Below are positions 57,242-64,000 of a stretch of 64,000 nucleotides of DNA, piece after piece. Each line of letters opens with the position of its first letter. Position 1 is the stretch's first letter. A program made the position numbers and the translations under genes. Source of the stretch: Farysia itapuensis (taxonomy: Eukaryota; Basidiomycota; Ustilaginomycetes; Ustilaginales; Ustilaginaceae); the NCBI GenBank assembly GCA_023212645.1, contig JALBYC010000011.1, forward strand, positions 310,001 through 374,000, read 5' to 3'. Under the pieces are notes generated by a model. That model was not told where the DNA came from, did not search any database, and saw only the letters and a program-made list of their open reading frames with translations.

Positions 57242-58597
57242 CTAAGCAAAAGCGCTGGTGGAGATGCCGGCAGCCTGGGTTGCGGCGTGGAACTCGGCCT
57301 TGACGGCATCGGCTCCAGACGCAGCTTCCGCCTTCTTACGGTAGTCGGCAAGCGTAGTTGCATCCAGCTGCTCGCACAGCTGGTCGAGCTGAGTGAGCTG
57401 GGCATCAATGACCTGCGCCGAAGGAGCAGCGGTCTGGAAGTAGTTGTTGTCAGTGATGAGCTTGTTGAGTGCCTTCTTTTCCTTTTTGATGAGCTTCTTG
57501 GCGGCCTCTTTGGCCTTTTTGGCGTCAGCCTTGGCAGACTTCTCCTGCTCTTGGGCGGCGGCAGCTTCCTGGGCTTTTTGCTGAGCTTCGGCCTCTTGCT
57601 TCTTCTTGTCTTCGGCAGCCTTGCGTGGATCGACGACGCCGTTGGCAGTAGGCTTGCCCTTGTTCTTCTTGGCTTCACGTGCGGCTTTTTCATCGGCCTT
57701 GAACTGCTTAATGCGTGGGTCGACGCTGAGTGCCTTGTCGACAAGGCTGCGCAAACGGGTGTTGTCCTCCTTTTTTCTGCGAGCCCGCTCGTTGCGGTTC
57801 TTCTTCTCGGTATAACGCTTATCGTCACGGTTGTCGGAGCCTTCATTGATCTCTTTGTCGAGGTACTCGAAGCTGCGCCACGAGTCAAAGTTGTACCAAA
57901 AGTCGTAGAACTCGTTGACGTGGTCCTTTGTGCTGGAGGCATCGCCAAGTTCGGGGACAGGGCCATTCTTGGGGTTGGAGAAGCGGGATTCGCGCTCGAA
58001 CACGGGTGCCCACAATTGGTAGAACTTCTCGGGCGCTTCCTTGCCTGATGGCACGGCCTCGTCATCAATGCTCTCGTCGACCGAGTCAAACTGACGTCGG
58101 CGTTCAGGGTTGCTCAACACCTCGTGGGCTTTTGCAACGCACTTGAAGAAGCTATCGTCCGAAGTGAGACCTGAAGCACCTGCTTTTTTATCGGGGTGGT
58201 GCTTGAGAACTTTCTTGCGGTGGGCAATCTTGATCTGCTCCTGCGTCGCTTTCCAACGCAGCGCCGACAGGCCAAGAACAGCGTAATGGTCCTGCGTCTT
58301 CCACTCTTTCGGGTCGCGTTCGAGCAGCTCTTCTGACTCCTGTTCATCTCCCACGCCGGCATCGTCGTCGCCGTTGACAGCACTCGATGCAGCCTCGGCA
58401 GCGAGCTGGTCAGCGATGGTCTTGTCATCCTCGGCAAAAGACAGCTTGTTGAGCTCCCGACGCTTGTGTGCAAGGAATGCGGCTCCAACAGGCTCGAGAC
58501 TCTGCTGAACAGGAGATGACAGCGACGAGGACTGGCCGGGCTTGAACCCCGACGGGGCAGCCGACAGCTCATACGGCAGATCGATGAATACAGACAT
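57242..58597 (-). CDS. ZUO1: Zuotin, J-protein of the ribosome-associated complex
   Basis: Partners the Hsp70 Ssz1 at the ribosome exit to fold nascent chains. 451 residues. After a disordered N-terminus with AAFLAHKRRELNKLSFAEDD, the J domain (about 100-170) has WKTQDHYAVLGLSALRWKAT and the HPD triad at residues 134-136 (KHHPDKK). The zuotin homology region follows (FYQLWAPVFERESRFSNPKN, FYDFWYNFDSWRSFEYLD), then a charged helix of KEAKKLIKKEKK type that reaches the ribosome. The C-terminus is Ala-rich, shorter than metazoan MPP11 with no SANT domains. It is divergent from SES1, another translation gene. Confidence 0.94.
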   Translation of the reverse strand: MSVFIDLPYELSAAPSGFKPGQSSSLSSPVQQSLEPVGAAFLAHKRRELNKLSFAEDDKTIADQLAAEAASSAVNGDDDAGVGDEQESEELLERDPKEWKTQDHYAVLGLSALRWKATQEQIKIAHRKKVLKHHPDKKAGASGLTSDDSFFKCVAKAHEVLSNPERRRQFDSVDESIDDEAVPSGKEAPEKFYQLWAPVFERESRFSNPKNGPVPELGDASSTKDHVNEFYDFWYNFDSWRSFEYLDKEINEGSDNRDDKRYTEKKNRNERARRKKEDNTRLRSLVDKALSVDPRIKQFKADEKAAREAKKNKGKPTANGVVDPRKAAEDKKKQEAEAQQKAQEAAAAQEQEKSAKADAKKAKEAAKKLIKKEKKALNKLITDNNYFQTAAPSAQVIDAQLTQLDQLCEQLDATTLADYRKKAEAASGADAVKAEFHAATQAAGISTSAFA

Positions 58598-58757
58598 GGC
58601 AATGTATGGTGGTGAGTAGTAGAAACCACAAAGTTTCTTCGTTTTCGCGTTTTCTCAAATCTTCCGATCGTTGTTAGGCCAATTGCATTCGCCCTTTTTT
58701 TCTCAGATTTTGACCACGGCCCGCACCTACCTCTTTCTTCCACCACACATTGCCGCG
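58598..58757. promoter_or_regulatory. Compact shared promoter: ZUO1 / SES1
   Basis: Only 160 bases between the two divergent ATGs, the shortest divergent gap in the window. T-rich block (tttttttctcag) near 58695. Regulatory sites are probably shared. Confidence 0.5.
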
Positions 58758-60116
58758 ATGATTGACCTATTGCTGTTGCAGCCAGACAAGGGCGGGAACC
58801 CGCAGATTGTCAAGGACTCACAAAAAAAGCGCAATGCCCCCGAAGAACTTGTCGACGAGGTGCTTGCGTTGTACAAGAACTGGGTCTCGGTGCAGAAAGA
58901 CATTGACGAGGCTCGTAGAGACGTGAATGCAGTGCAGGCCGAGATTACCAAGCTGCGCAAAGCAAAGCAGAATGCAGATGAACAGATGGCCAAGAAAAAG
59001 GAGCTCGATGCCAAGGTCAACGACCTGCGTCCTGTCGTCGTCGCTGCCGAAGCTGAAATGAAGTCCAAGGCGATGCAGATTGGCAACATTGTCGGTGACA
59101 AGGTGCCCATCAGCAACACTGAGGATGACAATGCCATCATTCGCACATGGCATCCCGACGGTCCAAATGCCCAGGTCGAAAAGAAGACGGACATCATCTC
59201 GCACCACGAAGTCATGTACCGACTCGAACTGTTCGACACCGAGCGCGGTACAAAGATCAGCGGTCACCGAGGCTTCTTCCTCACCGGCGACGGCGTCGAT
59301 CTTAACCAGGCGTTGATCAACTACGGTCTCGACTTCTTGCGCAAAAAGGAGTACAAAAAGATCATGACACCCTTCATGATGCGCAAAGACGTCATGGCGA
59401 AGACCGCCCAACTGGATCAGTTTGACGAAGAGCTGTACAAAGTGACCGGCGACGAAGACGACAAGTATCTGATTGCTACTTCGGAGCAGCCCATCTCTGC
59501 ACTTCACTCTGACGAAGTTTTCACGGAACCCAGCAAGCAATTGCCCATTCGGTATGCCGGCTACTCGACTTGTTTCCGTAAGGAGGCGGGCAGTCACGGC
59601 AAAGACACGTGGGGGATCTTCCGCGTGCACCAGTTTGAAAAAGTCGAGCAATTCTGCATCACCGACCCAGCAAGCTCGTGGGATATGCTCGAGACGATGC
59701 TGCAAAATTCGGAAGAGTTCTATCAGTCCTTGCAGCTGCCTTACCAGGTTGTTGGTATTGTGTCGGGCGCACTCAACAATGCAGCGGCGATGAAGTACGA
59801 CCTTGAAGCATGGTTCCCCTTCCAAGGCGAGTTCAAGGAGCTGGTCTCCTGCTCCAACTGTACCGACTATCAGTCGCGCAGGCTTGATGTGCGATGTGGC
59901 TTCCGAAAGCCGGGCGATACCAAGCAGACCTTTGTGCACATGCTCAACGGAACACTCTGCGCCACCGAGCGGGCACTCTGCTGCATTGTTGAGAACTGGC
60001 AGACGCCAGAAGGACTCAAAATCCCACCGCCACTCCAGCCGTACATGCAGGGACGCGATTTCCTCCCCTTCACCCGCGAGTTGCCCAAGGGCACCACAAG
60101 CTCCAAGCGAAAGTAG
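58758..60116 (+). CDS. SES1: Cytosolic seryl-tRNA synthetase
   Basis: Class II aminoacyl-tRNA synthetase. 452 residues from ATG 58758 (MIDLLLLQPDKGGNPQIVKD), which matches the usual eukaryotic start; longer reading relies on TTG. An N-terminal antiparallel coiled coil (about 35-110) contacts the tRNA variable arm. Motif 2 is YSTCFRKEAGSHGKDTWGIF with the RxHQFEK pattern (RVHQFEKVEQFC). Motif 3 is LNGTLCATERALCCIVENWQ with the catalytic Arg. The FKELVSCSNCTDYQSRRLDV block is a Ser-specificity segment. The C-terminus is a short basic tail SSKRK. Length agrees with yeast Ses1 (462). Confidence 0.96.
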   Translation: MIDLLLLQPDKGGNPQIVKDSQKKRNAPEELVDEVLALYKNWVSVQKDIDEARRDVNAVQAEITKLRKAKQNADEQMAKKKELDAKVNDLRPVVVAAEAEMKSKAMQIGNIVGDKVPISNTEDDNAIIRTWHPDGPNAQVEKKTDIISHHEVMYRLELFDTERGTKISGHRGFFLTGDGVDLNQALINYGLDFLRKKEYKKIMTPFMMRKDVMAKTAQLDQFDEELYKVTGDEDDKYLIATSEQPISALHSDEVFTEPSKQLPIRYAGYSTCFRKEAGSHGKDTWGIFRVHQFEKVEQFCITDPASSWDMLETMLQNSEEFYQSLQLPYQVVGIVSGALNNAAAMKYDLEAWFPFQGEFKELVSCSNCTDYQSRRLDVRCGFRKPGDTKQTFVHMLNGTLCATERALCCIVENWQTPEGLKIPPPLQPYMQGRDFLPFTRELPKGTTSSKRK

Positions 60117-60165
60117 AGCACGCTATGCATCAAATCTACAAGTACTCAATCATGTTTATGCTATG

Positions 60166-61758
60166 TTACAGAAAGGTGTACGGTCGAGGTGGTGTTGCGG
60201 GCTGGACGGGTGTTTCCTCCTTGCGTCGGTCGGCGAGCCACCTGTCTGACCCGAGGTAGAGGGATTTCTTGAGCTTTTGACCGCGCGCCTTGGCCTCAGC
60301 TTCCAGCATAGCTGCTTTGTACGATGCCACCACGGAGGGAGACAGCTGAGGCCCGTCCACGACGGCATCAACGCGTAACAGCTCTTCACCGTCGTTCCAC
60401 TGCTTTTCTTCGCGCTGGAAGAACTCCGACTCTGGGGTGTGGAACGCAGGAAAAAGTGGCAGGTCTTGTTCGGTATAGATAGACGAGATGGAAGGACAGG
60501 TGGTGTGGGCGACGATTGGCGACGGTTCAAAACGGACAGCTCTGGCATTCGAAACGTTTTTTAGCCGGAAATCCGCCAAGATCGGGGCGGAGGAGTGGTG
60601 AGAGTCCGATGAGGCTTGCTTGCAGTGTTCCGACAGAGCTTCCAGCAGAGCTGCTCGTCCTCCACGTTCGTGCTCATGCGACGTGCGGGAAGACTTGGTA
60701 GAAGCCATAGACGAGTGGGATCGGCGAGATGAAGAGCAGGAGGAGTCCGCAGATGCGTCCATGCCAGAGCTCAGTGGCAGAGGCATCTGCGAGTCTGACG
60801 GGGATAAAGAAATTGGTACCGAGGTGGTTGCAGATTGATCGCGTTGATGGTGCGGTACGAAAGGCACCGCTGCTGGAACTGCAAAGACACCGGGAACGAC
60901 TGGTCCGCCACGAGTGACAGCCTGTAAAGGCACATTAGGCGCTTTAATTGCATCGTGCCGTCGTGCCATTACCTCAGAAGGGAGTGAAACTGTCGCCTCT
61001 GCAGTATTGACATGTTTATTGCCAAAGGTGAACGATGCCTCCTTCTCGTCGGACTGAGGAGGAGTTTGAGCTGGAGAGGCCGGCGCAAGCTTCCGCAGCA
61101 CTGAACTCAAAATTCCATGATCTCTCGGCGGAACTGGTGTCGTCGCATCGCTCTGGTGCAGCGGCAAAGAATGTTCCTTCTCGCTGAACGTCTCTGCTCG
61201 AGCTTTGATATCTGCCAACTCATCCATGCGTTGAGCGACTGTGTGTTTCCAAGCTGTTGGACTGCGCAACAATTTCCCCTTTGCACGCCATACGATGCCT
61301 GTCAAGATGTTGAAAAGGCCAGTGATGGCAAGAATCCAGCTGCTTGCCAGTGAAAAGCGGCTTTGCAAACTGCGTGATAGCGTATCCGACGCCAGTAGGA
61401 CGAGCATAGCACCTGAAAACCCCGTGCCCCAATTGGGACCCAAGAAAGGCAGAAAGTTTTTGAAGAAGCGGTTCAATGTTGGCACCGGTAGCGACAGTTC
61501 GGACAGGAATACAAAGAAAAGCACCGTGACGAGGTACGTGTGGTGCAGTGTCGACCAGAAAACGCCCAGAAAAGTTGTAGGGATATCGGTGCCCGTATGG
61601 TAGCCCCCTGTGGAGTCAGAAGTTGACCTGTGGTATGCAATGAAGTCGTGACAGAGCAAACTGATGGTTGCGCCAATGACTAGCGCACATGCTGTGATGG
61701 TGAGTAGACGTATGGCGTTGAGCAGGGCCCAGCGCTGCAGATATAGCGGTATGACCAT
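60166..61758 (-). CDS. Four-TM fungal membrane protein of unknown function
   Basis: 530 residues. The first 160 residues hold four hydrophobic helices: about 10-32 (ALLNAIRLLTITACALVIGA), 65-90 (GVFWSTLHHTYLVTVLFFVF), 104-122 (FLPFLGPNWGTGFSGAMLVL) and 137-158. The remaining 370 residues are hydrophilic, Ser/Pro-rich and disordered, with FEPSPIV and LYLGSDRWLADRRKEE near the end. The arrangement resembles small four-helix domains in uncharacterised fungal proteins (I think of DUF7598, but I cannot check). No catalytic motif. Convergent with SES1, 49 bp apart. Confidence 0.7.
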   Translation of the reverse strand: MVIPLYLQRWALLNAIRLLTITACALVIGATISLLCHDFIAYHRSTSDSTGGYHTGTDIPTTFLGVFWSTLHHTYLVTVLFFVFLSELSLPVPTLNRFFKNFLPFLGPNWGTGFSGAMLVLLASDTLSRSLQSRFSLASSWILAITGLFNILTGIVWRAKGKLLRSPTAWKHTVAQRMDELADIKARAETFSEKEHSLPLHQSDATTPVPPRDHGILSSVLRKLAPASPAQTPPQSDEKEASFTFGNKHVNTAEATVSLPSEVMARRHDAIKAPNVPLQAVTRGGPVVPGVFAVPAAVPFVPHHQRDQSATTSVPISLSPSDSQMPLPLSSGMDASADSSCSSSRRSHSSMASTKSSRTSHEHERGGRAALLEALSEHCKQASSDSHHSSAPILADFRLKNVSNARAVRFEPSPIVAHTTCPSISSIYTEQDLPLFPAFHTPESEFFQREEKQWNDGEELLRVDAVVDGPQLSPSVVASYKAAMLEAEAKARGQKLKKSLYLGSDRWLADRRKEETPVQPATPPRPYTFL

Positions 61759-62162
61759 GCTTTCGAGTCAAGATCGTGAGCCAAGTGAATGGTGTACTCA
61801 TAGCTGGAGCTACAGATTCGGTCGAGCATACTGGCTCTCCTCTTCGCCGTCAGTGACACAAAGGGCGTTGTACCACTACAGCTTTGCTACGTGTAAAAGC
61901 TGACACGTCGCAATGGAACTACACAAAGGGACCGAGTCAGACAAACGACGTCCGACGCCCTCAACGCACGCTTTATTGATTGCGCCCACAAAACAAAGGG
62001 AGTTGCCACAAGATGAATCTCCCTCCCCCCCCCTACACATCTCACACAATTCGCCGCACGTCTTTGCACAAAACATGGTTGCTGAGGGTCTTTGCATGTA
62101 TCTATGGTGACGGATTGACGGAAAATGCAGCCGGGAAAGGGAAAAGGAAAAGAGTCCGTGGT
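61759..62162. other. Intergenic: promoter of the 4-TM gene and 3' end of the glycosyltransferase
   Basis: 404 bases, both neighbours on the minus strand. A C-run (ctccctccccccccctac) is at about 62020-62036. No gene seen. Confidence 0.4.
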
Positions 62163-63644
62163 CTAGTGCGCAAGAGGGGCGTTCGGAGCAGCCCATTGTG
62201 TGAATGCAAGTTTGCAGGGGTTGGGCCACCGTCGTGATTCGGAAAGCCAGCCGAACAGTCGGTACGATGTCCAATCCCTCCAGACCTTGCGCCACACACG
62301 CGAGATGGGCGAAGGTATTAACGTCTTGTGCATAAAGTAGTGCGCGCGACGATAGGCGACCTTGACGTTGGGATTGATGTAAATTCGCGGTCTCAGCGGC
62401 GAAAGTGCACGGTGGATGTCGTAGGATGCTAGTTGACATTCGCTCGAAAAGCAGATGGGCGACGAACGGAATGTGAGCGGCAAGAATGCCTCGCCAGATG
62501 CAGGTGTGTCGAACCACTTTGCCGCGAATGCCGTCATGCCGTTCCAGCAGCTGTTTACGAGGAACGGTGTGCCAGAACGCAAGGCAGTGATATCGGCTGT
62601 GCGGGAGAAGTAAGGCCAATTACGTTTGAGAGTGTTGCCGTCCACATCGCGAGTGACCCAGGTGTCGTAGAAGCCGTTGCCAATGTAGTCAATGGCGCAT
62701 ACTTGGTCGTACTCGCCGTTGTTTGTGCCAAGCAGGTGATAAGCGTCTTTGGGGTCGAACAAGACGTCGTTGATCCAGAGTACGTGGGTGAATGGACGAC
62801 TTGTGTTGGCGGCAGCGGTGAAAGGCTCCATAGCGATATTGCGCACCTGTGCAAGAAAGTCGATACGGCTCTGACCAGGCGAATGAATGTCTTGCCGAAT
62901 GGCTCTGTCGTCACTCAGAATGCGGCTGTTGACATGCATGTCTGACAGATCTTGATCAAGCTGATGCAGTAACGGCCTTGTCCTGTCTGTCGAGTGCGAC
63001 TCGTAGATGGATACAAAGGCATTGTCAGCGCCGATGAGTTGAATGAGCCGTTTGAGCGAATCAGAGTAGGATGGCAAAATCTTCTCGTTGTTGTACAGAT
63101 TAGACGCAATGAAGACGTTGAGCTGAGCTGGTTGGTGTACGCTCAGACTAGAATCATTGAATCCTGAAATAACCGGTTGGAAGAAGACGAGCTCGATGAT
63201 GGCGGCAAACCAGATAATGGCGAGTAGGTAATGGAAACGCTTGATGGCTGAGCCGAACAGCGTCGAGCCCAAGTCGAGCGATCGTAGCGCCTTGTGTGTC
63301 CATGCTGCCGAGAACCGCCAGAGAGTAAGCAGCGGAAAGGCGACAATGAGGATGGCGAGGTACAAGAAGAGGGTGGTGCACGTCTCGTAGTGAATACAAG
63401 CTACACCAAACGAAGCGCCGGTGACGAGGACGATGGCGACAAAGACGGGCAGTGCGCGTCGAGCTGAAGCGAGCTTGCGCTGCTCAAAGTCGCATTCACC
63501 TTCGAGTTGCTCCTGAGCGTGGCTCGGAGCGAGAAGAGGAGCATCGTGACCCTCTTCAAAGCAGTCGAGCTTGAACTCTGGCTGCTTGTCCTCACGAAAC
63601 GGCGAGCGCAAAGCAGCTACCGCCGATGTTGGACACATTGACAT
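62163..63644 (-). CDS. CAP59/CMT1-family glycosyltransferase (putative alpha-1,3-mannosyltransferase)
   Basis: 493 residues from ATG 63644; another ATG at 63638 is equally good. The frame stays open further upstream and holds an ATG at 63899, which would add 85 residues; I prefer 63644. Two to three membrane helices occupy about 70-160 (FVAIVLVTGASFGVACIHY, LFLYLAILIVAFPLLTLW, LLAIIWFAAIIELVFFQPV), and the catalytic domain lies beyond. Family blocks: QLNVFIASNLYNNEKILPSY, FVSIYESHSTDRTRPLL, ILSDDRAIRQDIHSPGQSRI, THVLWINDVLFDPKDAYHLL, CAIDYIGNGFYDTWVTRDVD and PFLVNSCWNGMTAFAAKWFD. These match the Cryptococcus CAP59/CMT1 family, which includes a GDP-mannose alpha-1,3-mannosyltransferase. It probably acts in the Golgi lumen on cell-surface polysaccharide or glycoprotein. 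Confidence 0.82.
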   Translation of the reverse strand: MSMCPTSAVAALRSPFREDKQPEFKLDCFEEGHDAPLLAPSHAQEQLEGECDFEQRKLASARRALPVFVAIVLVTGASFGVACIHYETCTTLFLYLAILIVAFPLLTLWRFSAAWTHKALRSLDLGSTLFGSAIKRFHYLLAIIWFAAIIELVFFQPVISGFNDSSLSVHQPAQLNVFIASNLYNNEKILPSYSDSLKRLIQLIGADNAFVSIYESHSTDRTRPLLHQLDQDLSDMHVNSRILSDDRAIRQDIHSPGQSRIDFLAQVRNIAMEPFTAAANTSRPFTHVLWINDVLFDPKDAYHLLGTNNGEYDQVCAIDYIGNGFYDTWVTRDVDGNTLKRNWPYFSRTADITALRSGTPFLVNSCWNGMTAFAAKWFDTPASGEAFLPLTFRSSPICFSSECQLASYDIHRALSPLRPRIYINPNVKVAYRRAHYFMHKTLIPSPISRVWRKVWRDWTSYRLFGWLSESRRWPNPCKLAFTQWAAPNAPLAH

Positions 63645-64000
63645 GGCTGCTTGAAGAAAAGGAGTCACTGAGTCGTCTCCATAACGTTGACCGACGGTGA
63701 GGATTGGGAATGATGCAACGAGCAATGAGCGGAGTAGCTTAAAGAGCAGGCTGTGTTGTGTTTTTTCCCCTTTTGACACGCACAGCGCCGAGTTCATGCA
63801 CGTGTTGGTTGTATTCTTCGGCACACTCCTTTTAGCCCCGAAATAGTAACCTCCGTGCCGGAAGTTCAAGCGGAAATGCAAATCGAAGTCGATCTTCATT
63901 AGCGTATTCGAGGCCCCGGAACTTCCGCTCGGCACGTGGCTGACCGCGTATCGCGTGGCCGCGTGGAAATATAGAAATAATTCCTTCCGGCTGTTAGGCC
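63645..64000. other. Right-edge region upstream of the glycosyltransferase
   Basis: 356 bases of presumed promoter and leader. The frame of the glycosyltransferase extends into it, with a possible earlier ATG at 63899. No independent gene seen. Confidence 0.35.

Noticed and set aside
58818..59939. 373-codon open frame antisense to seryl-tRNA synthetase
   Set aside because: Same shadow effect; no family resemblance and fully overlaps a universally conserved enzyme.
1..64000. tRNA or rRNA genes
   Set aside because: No GGTTCGAATCC-type B box with a matching acceptor stem and no rRNA-like sequence found by reading; a covariance search would be needed to be sure.
1..64000. Transposable elements
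   Set aside because: No transposase, reverse transcriptase or long terminal or inverted repeats recognised; the repeats seen are microsatellites and a short hairpin.
1..64000. Secondary-metabolite or effector gene cluster
   Set aside because: No polyketide synthase, NRPS or P450, and no run of small secreted proteins; the secreted enzymes are scattered among housekeeping genes.

Overview
The window reads as nuclear DNA of a basidiomycete fungus, most likely of the smut lineage (Ustilaginomycotina). The evidence is dense, intron-poor coding on both strands, very long Ser/Thr/Pro/Gln-rich disordered extensions on conserved regulators, short introns (63-70 nt in ordinary genes) with GTAAGT donors and CTGAC or TACTAAC branch points, and a full eukaryotic housekeeping set. 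The lineage is inferred from gene structure and protein style, not from a database match. I see no transposon, rRNA, tRNA or CRISPR array.

Layout. 1-12 kb: the 3' end of an unrecognised gene; KCS1 (inositol hexakisphosphate kinase) followed head-to-tail by PPN1 (endopolyphosphatase); a small TEN1-like OB-fold protein; a YEA4-type UDP-GlcNAc transporter; a two-exon secreted, probably GPI-anchored Ser/Ala-rich protein; and SHY1/SURF1. 12-25 kb: an RRM-YTH m6A-reader-type protein, a USP16/45-like ubiquitin hydrolase, an MFSD1-like transporter and a secreted GH51 arabinofuranosidase. 25-35 kb: verprolin, Dus1, aspartate kinase (HOM3, with three GAGTCA elements upstream), a 2.1 kb gene-free stretch and a secreted GH5 exo-glucanase. 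35-46 kb: a CARM1-like arginine methyltransferase divergent from a BRD8/Bdc1-like NuA4 bromodomain protein, a 1.8 kb gene-free stretch with a hairpin beside a GC-dinucleotide tract, and a very large Ecl1-like zinc protein with a His-rich segment.

46-60 kb is a translation and proteostasis neighbourhood: tRNA ligase TRL1, prefoldin YKE2, a DEDDy exonuclease, uS8 (RPS22) divergent from eS17 (RPS17), eL14 (RPL14) divergent from eL42 (RPL42), and zuotin ZUO1 divergent from seryl-tRNA synthetase SES1. Set among them at 54.2-55.3 kb is an intronless glycoside hydrolase family 8 gene. GH8 is overwhelmingly bacterial, so this is the best candidate in the window for horizontal transfer and for unusual biology; its usual catalytic-base Asp position appears to be Asn. 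60-64 kb holds a four-TM fungal membrane protein and a CAP59/CMT1-type glycosyltransferase.

Functional links suggested by layout: KCS1-PPN1 (inositol pyrophosphate signalling and polyphosphate turnover), the paired chromatin regulators on one 259 bp promoter, and the paired ribosomal protein promoters, both of which carry CACGTG elements. Start codons were chosen by hand: frames that stay open upstream of the first ATG only through TTG or GTG were trimmed. Splice sites were read from GT/AG, branch-point and family-length agreement and are not backed by transcript data.
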